A DNA stretch of 64,000 nt from Paenisporosarcina quisquiliarum (lineage in GTDB: Bacteria > Bacillota > Bacilli > Bacillales_A > Planococcaceae), in contig NZ_JAMKBJ010000012.1 in the NCBI RefSeq assembly GCF_027563315.1, positions 1-64,000 of the forward strand. The letters are read 5' to 3'. Shown here piece after piece: positions 26,872-35,721 of this stretch (position 1 is the stretch's first letter; each line of letters opens with the position of its first letter). Position numbers and translations under genes: made by a program. Under the pieces are notes generated by a model. It made no database searches. It worked only from the letters and a program-made list of their open reading frames with translations, and was not told the DNA's origin.

Positions 26872-27160
26872 AGCCTGTTGGGTTTCGCTTGTTTTTTTGG
26901 CAGGAGTCTTTTAGAAATAACCGACCACTTTTCCCGCTGGAAATTTAAAGAAGAATACTTACAGTAGCGCTTTCTGTTGATTGTATTGGAGGCGGCAGAA
27001 AACAACTGCTCCTGCGGTTACTCGTCGCAAAGATTGGGACCGAATTCCTTGGTCCAATCATTTCAGCGGGAACAGCACGAGCTGAAGGCCCCGGAGTCAC
27101 GTAGTGACGAGGAGACTGAAGCCGTGCCCGCGAAACGCGTCCGCCGCAAAGAAAATCAAC
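26872..27160 (+). repeat. Composite double-palindrome element, copy 2 (A part truncated, B part with insertion)
   Basis: Only the right half of part A remains (GGCAGGAGTCTTTTAGAAAT ... ACCGACC, to 26927). The linker is kept. Part B begins at TTGATTGTATTGGAGGCGG and ends at AAAATCAAC near 27160. Compared with copy 1, B carries about 65 extra bases (about 26997-27060) containing a TTGGGACC/GGTCCAA palindrome. The 477-base gap holds nothing else. Confidence 0.8.
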
Positions 27161-27317
27161 ATTATCATCTATAACATTATTTTTAAAAGCATACAGTTAT
27201 ATTCAAAGTTTTTGAAACCACTCTCGGGAAAAGAGTGGTTTTTCTTTTATTTGAACAACAAAATGAAACTTTTGATTGGAAGAAACTACAAATTGATACA
27301 TAGAGGGGGAGATGGGC

Positions 27318-27788
27318 ATGAATAGATCTTCGATTTGGGCAACTTTGCTTTTACTGACAGTGGCAATGGGTATCACTTTTTTCGTGTTGAATCATGAACG
27401 TGAACCAATCAAACAAAGTGAACCTGTAAAAGCTGCTGTCATTGAGGACTATATTGCGGAAAAGTATGGAGATGAATTTGGCTGGAATATCCAAAATGGT
27501 CACAAGAGTATGGCTGAAAATGAACTCAGTTTATATCCGGAAGCATATGAAAATGCGAAAAATGCAGGTGTGGATTTGAAAGCTTACAGTGGAGAATACA
27601 TTAACCATTATACATTTCCGCTATTGCCTATTTGTCAAAAAGACGGTGAAGACCGTGGTGTAAAGCTGATAGTATTTGAACACAATGGTAAATTCTTTGG
27701 CGATTATATGGGTTCGCTCAATACGGATGGTGGACCCCGAAAAACCATCACAAAAGACGAGTGGCTCGCCGAAGATCACTGCAAATAA
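27318..27788 (+). CDS. Membrane-anchored or lipid-free secreted protein of unknown function
   Basis: This 156-residue protein has one N-terminal hydrophobic segment (about 5-25) and an acidic, mainly extracellular body. The segment YTFPLLPICQ and VKLIVFEHNGKFFGDYMGSL vaguely recall DUF4830, but I am not certain. Two cysteines (in PICQ and the C-terminal DHCK) could form a disulphide. ATG 27318 is favoured over ATG 27312 because GAGGGGGAG lies at the proper distance. No terminator separates it clearly from the next gene, 105 bases on. Confidence 0.6.
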   Translation: MNRSSIWATLLLLTVAMGITFFVLNHEREPIKQSEPVKAAVIEDYIAEKYGDEFGWNIQNGHKSMAENELSLYPEAYENAKNAGVDLKAYSGEYINHYTFPLLPICQKDGEDRGVKLIVFEHNGKFFGDYMGSLNTDGGPRKTITKDEWLAEDHCK

Positions 27789-27893
27789 CTTCTCGACAAT
27801 AAAACGCCAAAGACGATACTTCTCATATTTAACACGCTCCATTCTTCTAATTCCGTCAATATTTACATACGCTCTCCATAAGGAGGGATTTCT

Positions 27894-28382
27894 ATATACA
27901 ATCGTCAAGCAGCCGTGGATTATGCGAATAGGTGGTGGAACTCCAACAATCCAGCTTTTCCCGTATTTGATGTCGATTGCACGAATTACATTTCCCAATG
28001 TTTGCTTGCAGGTGGAGCTCCAATGCGAGGCTATCCAAACCGAAATAAAGGATGGTGGGTCAGAGGGGGCACGTGGAGCTTTAGCTGGAGTACTTCACAT
28101 TCACTCAGATGGTATCTGGATACGTCCACAACAGGCTTGCAGGCAGTAAAAGTGGCGAATGCCAGCGATTTAAAGCTGGGCGATGTCATCAGTTATGACT
28201 TTCAGGGCGATGGCAGATTCGATCACACGACGATCGTTACAGGATTTAATGAAATCGGAGAGCCACTTGTCAATGCACATACCGTCAGCGCCCGTCAAAG
28301 GAATTGGCGCTATACAACGTCACCAGCCTATACAGATGATGCGAGATATATTTTCTTTCATATTAAAGATTCATTTACGTAA
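27894..28382 (+). CDS. Amidase-domain (Amidase_6) protein with apparent ATA start
   Basis: This protein of about 162 residues matches the putative amidase domain PF12671. The catalytic Cys lies in DVDCTNYISQCLLAGGAPM, followed by GDVISYDFQGDGRFDHTTIVTGF with its His, and VNAHTV. AGGAGGG at 27881-27887 is placed seven bases before ATA 27894, giving MYNRQAAVDYANRWW. The frame closes at TAA 27879-27881. GTG 27915 is the first normal start but lies 27 bases from the binding site. No signal peptide is visible. The peptidoglycan target is inferred from the family. Confidence 0.75.
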   Translation: MYNRQAAVDYANRWWNSNNPAFPVFDVDCTNYISQCLLAGGAPMRGYPNRNKGWWVRGGTWSFSWSTSHSLRWYLDTSTTGLQAVKVANASDLKLGDVISYDFQGDGRFDHTTIVTGFNEIGEPLVNAHTVSARQRNWRYTTSPAYTDDARYIFFHIKDSFT

Positions 28383-28409
28383 AAAACCCTTGGAATCCCA
28401 AGGGTTTTT
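28382..28409. terminator. Bidirectional terminator between amidase and degV genes
   Basis: AAAAACCCTTGG pairs with CCAAGGGTTTTT around a short loop, with T-runs on both strands. Confidence 0.85.
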
Positions 28410-28475
28410 GTGTTGTACACTTTCTATGTCTCGCTTCAGGCGCTCCTCTTAAAGGGTGCTTGAAGCTTTTTTCAT

Positions 28476-29333
28476 TTATTCAGCAGGTACGTGCCAAAGT
28501 GCAGCGATTGTACCTTCACCAGCATGGACTGCAAGAACTGAGCTGATTTCACCAACACGAACTTCCAGACCAGGAACCTTTGATTGAATCAGATCTTTTA
28601 ATTCCGCTACTTGATCTGGTATATTGCCATGCATAAGATCTATTGAGCGAACACCGTCTTTTTCGTATGCATCGACGGCTTTATCAACTAAATAGTTGAG
28701 CGCTTTCTTTTGAGAACGCACTTTATCAAGCGCTTTCAATTCGCCTTCTTCTGTTAAGTGAATAATTGGTTTGACTTGCAATAAGCTACCCAAGAAAAAT
28801 TGAACGCCACTCATACGACCGCCTTTATAAAGCTGGTTCAAGTTTCCGATTAAAATATAGTTACGTAAGTTTTTCACTTCGCTTCTAAGTTGTGTAGCAA
28901 TTTCTTCAAGATGCATTCCACGTTCTTGCAAAACGATTCCGCGCTCTACAAGTTTAGTGATGCCAGATGATAGAGCAAGAGAGTCGACACATTCCATATG
29001 AACTTCAGCAATTTCAGCACCTGATTTGGATGAAGAAATGGTTCCGCTCAATTTGGCCGAAACGTGTACGGCTAGAATAGCTTCATACTCTTCACTGATT
29101 TGTTCATAGAGTTTGGCAAATTCACCTGCAGCTGGTTGAGAGGTCTTTGGAAATTCTTCTGCATTTCGAATGCGATTGTAAAGTTCATCTGAAGTTAAAT
29201 CAATGCCATCCGCATATTGTTCCTGTCCAAAATGGATAGCTAATGGTACAACATGTACATCTGGGTGGGCAGCGAGTATATCGCTAATATAAGCAGTACT
29301 ATCCACAACCCATGCAATTGGTTTTTTTGACAT
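28476..29333 (-). CDS. DegV-family fatty-acid-binding protein
   Basis: This 285-residue protein is a DegV family member, a class that binds fatty acids and (as FakB) presents them to a fatty acid kinase. The N-terminal WVVDSTAYISDILAA, the DGIDLTSDELY segment and KTSQPAAGEFAKLYE are typical, as is the C-terminal VGEISSVLAVHAGEGTIAALW. Its ligand is unknown. An AGGGTG site precedes the ATG. The plsY gene upstream on the same strand acts in phospholipid synthesis, which makes a link with exogenous fatty acid use plausible but unproven. Confidence 0.9.
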   Translation of the reverse strand: MSKKPIAWVVDSTAYISDILAAHPDVHVVPLAIHFGQEQYADGIDLTSDELYNRIRNAEEFPKTSQPAAGEFAKLYEQISEEYEAILAVHVSAKLSGTISSSKSGAEIAEVHMECVDSLALSSGITKLVERGIVLQERGMHLEEIATQLRSEVKNLRNYILIGNLNQLYKGGRMSGVQFFLGSLLQVKPIIHLTEEGELKALDKVRSQKKALNYLVDKAVDAYEKDGVRSIDLMHGNIPDQVAELKDLIQSKVPGLEVRVGEISSVLAVHAGEGTIAALWHVPAE

Positions 29334-29450
29334 CTACTAAACACCCTATCTTTAATTAAAGATTTTGACTATTTATTACTATAACACGAAAAGTATTTTC
29401 TCGCGATGGTCTTTGGTTTAAAATGAATTAAAGCTATTCAAGTGATAATG

Positions 29451-30020
29451 TTACGAGCGTTTCCATTTCTGTTCATCAAAAGATTGTTTGAAGTCGAAGC
29501 GATGTCGATACATAATGAAGAGTATCGCAACAACTATTGGCCAAGCATCTAATATTTCATTTAAATAGATAACTGACCCAATATACGCAAAATAACCGAA
29601 AATCATGCTAAGTGTAGCACTTCGTATAAAAAGTAACGCGACTAAAAAGACCACAATGAACGCAAATGCAAATAATAGATTGAAAGTCAGGCCAATTCCG
29701 ACGAAAGTTGCGATCCCTTTTCCGCCTTTGCCTTTTAACCAAAATGGAAACATATGACCACAAATGACCAACAAACCACCCATTGCCACTGCCCATTCTT
29801 CAAAGCCGAAGTAGCGTCCTGCGAAGATTACAAGAACACCTTTCAAGGCATCACCTAAAAAAGTGAGCAGGAATGCGGATTTACCAATCACTGCACCTGC
29901 ATTGCGTGCGCCTAAGTTTCCACTGCGATGGTGGCGTAAATCCGTTTTATAAAATTTCCCTACCCACCAGGCAGTCAGAACATTACCCAATAAATAGCTG
30001 GCCAAGAAATACATAATCAT
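29451..30020 (-). CDS. plsY: PlsY-type glycerol-3-phosphate acyltransferase
   Basis: This 189-residue membrane protein transfers an acyl group from acyl-phosphate to glycerol-3-phosphate. The three PlsY signatures are present: SGNLGARNAG (with Ser, Arg and Asn), FPFWLKGKGGKGIATFVG, and a third weaker region near SATLSMIFGY. There are about five membrane segments. It diverges somewhat from canonical PlsY and may be the second paralog found in many Bacillales. The start at 30020 follows GAGGTG; longer frames to 30035 run through this site. Confidence 0.8.
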   Translation of the reverse strand: MIMYFLASYLLGNVLTAWWVGKFYKTDLRHHRSGNLGARNAGAVIGKSAFLLTFLGDALKGVLVIFAGRYFGFEEWAVAMGGLLVICGHMFPFWLKGKGGKGIATFVGIGLTFNLLFAFAFIVVFLVALLFIRSATLSMIFGYFAYIGSVIYLNEILDAWPIVVAILFIMYRHRFDFKQSFDEQKWKRS

Positions 30021-30103
30021 ACGAACACCTCGCAAACGCTTTCTTTCTATTATGAAGGAAAAGCATGAATTGGGAAATAATATTTAACGCAGGAGGGAAC
30101 CTA

Positions 30104-31924
30104 TTGAAGAAACCTATACATATCCTTTTATTCTTCATACTCTTGCTTTCAGGCTTTTCGCTTCCATCCATAACTGAACAGAATGAATTGGTAGCGGATC
30201 AAGGAATAATTAATCTTCAGTCCTATGAATTTTCTAAAGATAAATTGATTAGTTTGAACGGACAATGGGCTTTCCATTGGCAGCAGTTATTAACACCAAC
30301 AGAAGCCCAACAACAAAAAACATCTGATTATATGGAAGTGCCAGATGCTTGGGACATTCAAACAGGAACCATGTTAGGTTATGCAACCTATTCCTTGACG
30401 ATTCAAATTCCTGAGAATTTACAGGGGCAAGTAATGGGCATTTATATTCCACATCAATATTCTTCCTACAGCTTATGGGCGGACGGGGAACGTATTGCGT
30501 TTAATGGTAAGGTGGGCGATTCCAAAGAATCCAGTGAACCGGCATTTCGTAAAGAACTTGCTTATTTCACTCCTGAAAGTCCAGAAATTAAACTAACTAT
30601 GCAAGTTTCAAATTTTGAATTTCCAATCGGAGGGGCGACGAGACCGATTCTATTCGGAAAAGCAGATGCCATCTCCACTCATTACACCGAACTGATCGCG
30701 TCCACACTCTTCGTTATCGGCGGAATTTTAGTGATGGGAATCTATCAATTGGGTATATTTATTTTCAGACGACAAGAGAGAGCATTTTTGTATTTCGGCA
30801 TTGTCAGTATCATTATTGCTGCACGTGCTCTGTTTGTAGAACCATTATTTTTCACGGTATTATTCCCAGACTTTTCATGGTTATGGCAAAGTCGACTGGA
30901 ACATTTGATATTGTATGTCGGATATATGATGTATCTACTGTTTTTAAGATACCTTTATCCAAACGAAATGAGCCGATGGGTGGTTAGATGGTCAATCGTG
31001 TTATCAGTCGTACTACTTGTCATTACAACAATAGTTTCTCCATTAATATACCGACCAATATTTAATTATTTCCTCGTGATTGCCTTTGTAACGATGATGT
31101 ATGTTTTAGTTGTTTTGTTTAAAGCAGTTCGCATGAAAAGACCCACAGCTGTTGTGAATTTAACCGCGAGCATTCTATTCTTTATGACCGTTATCAATGA
31201 TGCGTTGATTTCCCTTAATTGGATTGACGGAATGCATCTAGCGACATACGGATTTTTCATGTACATTCTGATACAGTCGATTAACTTGAGTCGTAATTAT
31301 GCACGGAAGTTTCAGGAATCTGAATTATTGACGGATGAGCTGCGAGATTTGAATTTAACGCTGGACGAAAAAATTCATGCACGGACAAAACAATTGGAAG
31401 TAATGAATGAAAAATTACATGAACTTACGTTACTGGACGGTCTGACAGGTTTAAACAACCGTCGTTTCTTTGATGAAAAAATGGTGGAAAAAGCCGAGAA
31501 AGTGAAACGCACGAAAGACCCGGTGACACTATTGTTAATCGATTTGGATGATTTCAAGAAATATAATGACACATATGGTCATGTATTAGGTGACGAATTA
31601 ATCAAACTTGCAGCCGCCATCTTTAAAAATGTAGTGGGTTCTCGAGGTTATATCGCCAGATACGGCGGGGAAGAGTTCGCCATCATTTTGCCAGACTGTA
31701 CAGAAGAAAAAGGATACATATTGGCCGAGGAGATCAGGTTGGCTATGGAAGATGCAAAAATGGAACATCTCGAGAGTTCAGTTAGTGAGTTTGCTACCTT
31801 GAGTATCGGAGGGACTTCATCCAGCAGACATCCTCATCAATGTCCTGAAGATTGGATTAAACTCGCTGATCGCGCATTGTATGAATCCAAAGAAAAAGGA
31901 AGAAACCGCGTCACCATGAAGTAA
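30104..31924 (+). CDS. 7TMR-DISM diguanylate cyclase
   Basis: This 606-residue protein has a signal/anchor segment (about 5-22), an extracellular jelly-roll 7TMR-DISM extracellular domain (about 35-190), seven membrane segments (about 205-400), a short coiled coil and a GGDEF domain (about 440-606). The active loop is GGEEF near residue 521, and LLIDLDDFKKYNDTYGH is intact, so it should make c-di-GMP. The external domain probably binds a carbohydrate-like ligand. It starts at TTG 30104, set by AGGAGGG. It is divergent from plsY and ends in a terminator. Confidence 0.9.
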   Translation: MKKPIHILLFFILLLSGFSLPSITEQNELVADQGIINLQSYEFSKDKLISLNGQWAFHWQQLLTPTEAQQQKTSDYMEVPDAWDIQTGTMLGYATYSLTIQIPENLQGQVMGIYIPHQYSSYSLWADGERIAFNGKVGDSKESSEPAFRKELAYFTPESPEIKLTMQVSNFEFPIGGATRPILFGKADAISTHYTELIASTLFVIGGILVMGIYQLGIFIFRRQERAFLYFGIVSIIIAARALFVEPLFFTVLFPDFSWLWQSRLEHLILYVGYMMYLLFLRYLYPNEMSRWVVRWSIVLSVVLLVITTIVSPLIYRPIFNYFLVIAFVTMMYVLVVLFKAVRMKRPTAVVNLTASILFFMTVINDALISLNWIDGMHLATYGFFMYILIQSINLSRNYARKFQESELLTDELRDLNLTLDEKIHARTKQLEVMNEKLHELTLLDGLTGLNNRRFFDEKMVEKAEKVKRTKDPVTLLLIDLDDFKKYNDTYGHVLGDELIKLAAAIFKNVVGSRGYIARYGGEEFAIILPDCTEEKGYILAEEIRLAMEDAKMEHLESSVSEFATLSIGGTSSSRHPHQCPEDWIKLADRALYESKEKGRNRVTMK

Positions 31925-31928
31925 ACGA

Positions 31929-31957
31929 ACCACGCCCCGGCGTGGTTTTTGTTTTTT
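31929..31957 (+). terminator. Terminator of the 7TMR-DISM cyclase gene
   Basis: ACCACGCC pairs with GGCGTGGT, followed by T-rich sequence. A 21-bp-pitch array begins 34 bases further on. Confidence 0.8.
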
Positions 31958-31990
31958 CTTATTAGAGGACAATGGTGCTAAAAGATGCTA

Positions 31991-32075
31991 TTACAACGTG
32001 AGCTTCGATTTTTCCTACGTCAACGTCAATAATTCCTACGTCACCCTCGATTTTTCCTACGTCAACACCGATTAG
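31991..32075 (+). repeat. 21-bp-pitch intergenic array, TTCCTACGT family, locus 4
   Basis: An edge TTAC unit at 31991 is followed by TTCCTACGTCAAC or TTCCTACGTCACC at 32012, 32033 and 32054, exactly 21 bases apart. It lies between the two terminators of convergent signalling genes. The rest of this 315-base gap (32080-32149) shows nothing recognisable. Confidence 0.88.
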
Positions 32076-32149
32076 CACACTCAAGAGTCAGGTTTCCTCC
32101 TCTCAGCCTCAATCGACAACATAAAATCAGCTTCACTTTGCACGAAATA

Positions 32150-32189
32150 GAAACAACCTGCCAAAATTTCATCATTGGCAGGTTGTTTC
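32150..32189 (-). terminator. Terminator of the HD-GYP/adenylate cyclase operon
   Basis: GAAACAACCTGCCA pairs perfectly with TGGCAGGTTGTTTC around a 12-base loop. The following minus-strand tract is only moderately T-rich. Confidence 0.6.
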
Positions 32190-32239
32190 TCAATTGATTA
32201 AGATTATTTTATAAAAAAGTTGAGCCATCATCAATCCAA

Positions 32240-34042
32240 TCAATTCCTTTTCAATCGCACTAACGAAAATGCACCATCAATGCCTTGCAAAGACGCTTCA
32301 AAAGGTTCCACTGAATAATCCAATAGCAGTTGTTGGGACGCAGGATTTCTTACTAAATCCTGATAACCCCGCTCACTTATGACGATGTCGTCACCTGTAC
32401 TTTGGTTTTGGATCCGCGCTGCCATATTAACGGTGCGACCAAAATAATCGAGGATGTCATTGGCATTAACGGCAATGACGGGACCGCTGTAGAAGCCTAA
32501 TTTGATCGAAATCGGCTTAGATAGCGAAGCATTTAACTCAGCTACATTGGACTGAATTGCGTGAGAAGCTTTTAATGCCAAAGTATCTTCATAAAAACCG
32601 GCCATCACGGAATCTCCAATGGTCTTAATAATGGCACCGCGATGAGCTTGTATATGTTGTTTTAAATAATCAAAGTGCTTTTTCACATCAGAATAGGCAA
32701 GAGCGTCACCGATTGCTTCGTACAATTTAGTGGAGCCTTTCAAATCCGTAAATAAAATCGTCATTTCACCAACACCAATTTGCTGGTCAGGTGATAGAAC
32801 TTCCGTTGCAAATAAATCTCGGAATAACTGTAGCGATGTCACTTCCCGGGCGGTCAATGCAAATGAATCCCATTCCGTCTCTTCCAGGGCAACGACAATT
32901 TCATGTTGCGCTTGATTGAAAATATTCACTTCATCCACACATTTCATCGTCACTCGATTAAATCCAGACTCCGTATACATCAAAGTTGCATCCTCAGCAG
33001 GGGATTCGTCTTCGAATTCCACACTATGATTAAATTTCACAACGCGAAGTCGCAACTCCTGTGGCCATCGTGACAGGTCCATCGTGCGGCGTTCACCCGG
33101 TGGAATGCGCAATTGTGAAACGACATGAGGAGAATTCATCGGTCCGTTCAGACAAAATAATGTCTCATCCGTCTTCCGAATGGAAGGGTTGATGACGAAC
33201 TGCATTTCCACGTAGCGATCGAAATTCATTTCGAAATCCACACCACATAAATCGCAATGTACCGTATTATTCAATTGTTTCAAAGAAGTGGTTTGTTCTT
33301 TTGGCACACGGCAGTTCGGACACATTAAGCTCCATTGCTGATTCAAAATACCAGCTTTCGTTGCAAGCAAAAACAGTTCAATCGTTTCGCGTTTTGAATA
33401 TCCACGATCATGTGCCCATTTCAGAGGCTTTAGGTGACTCACTTCATCGTCGGTATGCGTGCGAATCATATGTAATAGGCTATGTATCATTTGTTCGTTT
33501 GAAAATGTTGCACGAAGACGCTCTGCCAGCAAGTTGAGTCTGTCTGCATTCACAGAAACAGCCTGTTTTTTCTGAGGTCTTGGCTCGTCCGAAGATTTAT
33601 TTTCCTGAAAAGCTAGGGAGTAAGGAAAGATTCGTCGAAGTTGAGGAATGATCACCGTTTTTAATACGACTCTTCCAACAACATTACGAATGGTGAAATC
33701 AGAATCCAGAATAAGGCGGGTGCGATTGGGCGTGACACGTTCCATTCTGACCGTCCATAAGGCACGAGAAACAGGGCCAACTGAATAGATTCTTTCAATC
33801 ACATAATGGGAATTTTTAACCCACTCAAATGCATGTTCACGCCACTCCGTTTTGATGAGACCGAATGCTTTTGCTTCGGCATTTCGGTGCAAAACATTGC
33901 TGTCGTATGAAAAGGTCGAAAATTGAACAGGGAAAAGTCCGATGTAATCGTTCAGATGATTTGTATCGGAGAGCAATGTCCACAGTTCTTCAATCGACAA
34001 GTCAAATTCTCGTTCTTCATGAAATAGAACAGTGTTGCTCAT
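32240..34042 (-). CDS. Class III adenylate/guanylate cyclase with SRPBCC and zinc-ribbon regions
   Basis: This 600-residue cytoplasmic protein has an N-terminal SRPBCC-like lipid-binding fold (about 1-150) and a central region with a four-cysteine zinc ribbon (CPNC and CDLC, about 240-270) of DUF5939 type. The class III cyclase catalytic domain is about 425-590. Catalytic features are present: metal Asp in FTDLKGST and TIGDSVMAGF, Lys in AIIKTIGD, and the Asn/Arg pair in TVNMAARIQ. It should make a cyclic nucleotide, probably cAMP; the substrate is inferred. It starts two bases after the HD-GYP stop, so coupling is certain in practice. Confidence 0.88.
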   Translation of the reverse strand: MSNTVLFHEEREFDLSIEELWTLLSDTNHLNDYIGLFPVQFSTFSYDSNVLHRNAEAKAFGLIKTEWREHAFEWVKNSHYVIERIYSVGPVSRALWTVRMERVTPNRTRLILDSDFTIRNVVGRVVLKTVIIPQLRRIFPYSLAFQENKSSDEPRPQKKQAVSVNADRLNLLAERLRATFSNEQMIHSLLHMIRTHTDDEVSHLKPLKWAHDRGYSKRETIELFLLATKAGILNQQWSLMCPNCRVPKEQTTSLKQLNNTVHCDLCGVDFEMNFDRYVEMQFVINPSIRKTDETLFCLNGPMNSPHVVSQLRIPPGERRTMDLSRWPQELRLRVVKFNHSVEFEDESPAEDATLMYTESGFNRVTMKCVDEVNIFNQAQHEIVVALEETEWDSFALTAREVTSLQLFRDLFATEVLSPDQQIGVGEMTILFTDLKGSTKLYEAIGDALAYSDVKKHFDYLKQHIQAHRGAIIKTIGDSVMAGFYEDTLALKASHAIQSNVAELNASLSKPISIKLGFYSGPVIAVNANDILDYFGRTVNMAARIQNQSTGDDIVISERGYQDLVRNPASQQLLLDYSVEPFEASLQGIDGAFSLVRLKRN

Positions 34043-34044
34043 CT

Positions 34045-35199
34045 TCAGTCTCCTGCACTTTCTTCGGAATATTTCGTACGTATTTCAAGGAATGTATCGA
34101 GGTTTTGGAAAAATAAATCAATCAAATTGGGATCGAAATGCTTGCCACGTTGTTCCTCAAGATAGTTCAATACTTTTGGAATCGGCCAAGCGCGTTTGTA
34201 TACACGCTCGCTGGACAAGGCATCGAATACATCAGCAATGGCAGTGATTCTGCCAAATATATGAATCTCAGTTTCTTTCAGCCCGTTAGGATATCCGCTA
34301 CCGTCCCATTTCTCGTGATGTTCATGTGCGATGATGGCAGCAGTCCGCAGTAATTCACGCTTCGAATGCTTAAATACATTGTAGCCAATGGTCGTATGTG
34401 TTTGCATCAAAGCAAATTCTTCTGAAGTTAAAGCACCTGGTTTTAACAAAATGGTGTCCGGAATGGCTACTTTGCCAATATCGTGCATCGGTGAAGCGTG
34501 CTTCAGCAATCTGGCTTGCATCTCTGGCACACCGGCTAATTTAGCTAGCTGATAGGAATACTTTGCGACACGCTTCACATGATTACCGGTTTCCTGTGAA
34601 CGGCTTTCCCCGATTTCACCCATCGTTTCAATCATTTCTTTTTGCGTTTCAATTAATTCATTGCGTAACATGGAAGATTCCAATGACTTGCCAGAATAGG
34701 AGGCAGCCAATGTTAAAATCTCTAAATCCCGCTCATTGAACGTTTCGCTTTCAGTCTGTTTATTTATTGCCTGGAAAGCGCCAATGACAATCCCTTCCGC
34801 ATTGCGAAATGGAATGCACAGCACCGATTTAGTCCGGTAGCCAGTGGCTTGGTCAATCGCCGGATTGAACCGATCATCCGTATAAGCATCTTCCACAATA
34901 ATGGATTGTCCAGTGGAAAAGCTGTGACCTATGAACCCACTTTCATCGGGAATGATAACAGGGTCTATCCCATGTGCTACAATAGTCCATAGTTGATGAT
35001 TTTCCGAATTGTGAAGCCACACTGTGCAGCGATCTGCGAGAACAAGACGCTTCCCTAAATCGGCTAGAATCATGAGTAATTTATCTAAATCTGTTTCAGC
35101 AGTGATTTTCCCCATATATTCAAAAATGACCGCAAGCAATTCTTCTGATGGCAGTTCGTTTTGAGCATGAGATTTAGGAGTTGAGTCATTTTTAAACAT
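34045..35199 (-). CDS. GAF plus HD-GYP cyclic-di-GMP phosphodiesterase
   Basis: This 384-residue cytoplasmic protein has a GAF sensor domain (about 30-180) and an HD-GYP domain (about 195-370). Metal and catalytic motifs are ETGNHVKRVAKYS, MHDIGKVAIPD and HHEKWDGSGYPNGL, so it should hydrolyse c-di-GMP. The start is ATG 35199, nine bases after GGAAGG; the open frame continues to 35271 without a better site. It is the first gene of an operon with the class III cyclase, which joins c-di-GMP breakdown to another cyclic nucleotide. Confidence 0.9.
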   Translation of the reverse strand: MFKNDSTPKSHAQNELPSEELLAVIFEYMGKITAETDLDKLLMILADLGKRLVLADRCTVWLHNSENHQLWTIVAHGIDPVIIPDESGFIGHSFSTGQSIIVEDAYTDDRFNPAIDQATGYRTKSVLCIPFRNAEGIVIGAFQAINKQTESETFNERDLEILTLAASYSGKSLESSMLRNELIETQKEMIETMGEIGESRSQETGNHVKRVAKYSYQLAKLAGVPEMQARLLKHASPMHDIGKVAIPDTILLKPGALTSEEFALMQTHTTIGYNVFKHSKRELLRTAAIIAHEHHEKWDGSGYPNGLKETEIHIFGRITAIADVFDALSSERVYKRAWPIPKVLNYLEEQRGKHFDPNLIDLFFQNLDTFLEIRTKYSEESAGD

Positions 35200-35341
35200 A
35201 TCGAAAATCCTTCCTGCCATAAAACATGGTTTGATTTTTATAGGAAATTGTTGGTATGGTAATATTACCATAGGTTTAGTGAATCATATAGTATGGATAA
35301 CTGACGCGAAGAGGATTTTTCGCCATGTGGAGGAAGCTTGG

Positions 35342-35692
35342 ATGACGATATTCAGTTATTTGCTCATAGGTCATCTAATAGGCGATTTTTTGTTCCAAAC
35401 CAGTTGGATGGCAAGGCTAAAGGCGACTAAGTGGGTTCCTTTAATTGTTCATTGTATCGTTTATACAATGTCACTAATTGCTGTTGCGTTTTTAGGAGGC
35501 GGCTTGTTGCCGATCGGAGCAATCGTTCTTCTATTCTTTAGTCATTTGGTATTGGACAAACGCCTATTTGTTGCATGGTGGGTAAAACACGTCATGCGAA
35601 CGGAAGGCCAGGAAACAAAATGGCTCTGCATAATGGTCGATCAGATTTTCCACGTAATTATTTTAGGTGTGATCGCACACTTTTGGTTTTAA
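35342..35692 (+). CDS. DUF3307 membrane protein
   Basis: This 116-residue protein has four membrane segments and matches DUF3307. The signature is LIGHLIGDFLFQTSWMARLK near the start, with HLVLDKRLF later. The function is unknown. The start at 35342 follows GTGGAGG at eight bases; the frame is open 37 codons upstream but that part overlaps the opposite gene's promoter region and lacks a site. The nitroreductase gene follows after 29 bases, probably as an operon. Confidence 0.8.
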   Translation: MTIFSYLLIGHLIGDFLFQTSWMARLKATKWVPLIVHCIVYTMSLIAVAFLGGGLLPIGAIVLLFFSHLVLDKRLFVAWWVKHVMRTEGQETKWLCIMVDQIFHVIILGVIAHFWF

Positions 35693-35721
35693 CTAGATAG
35701 TGAAAAGGGGAACTTACACAC

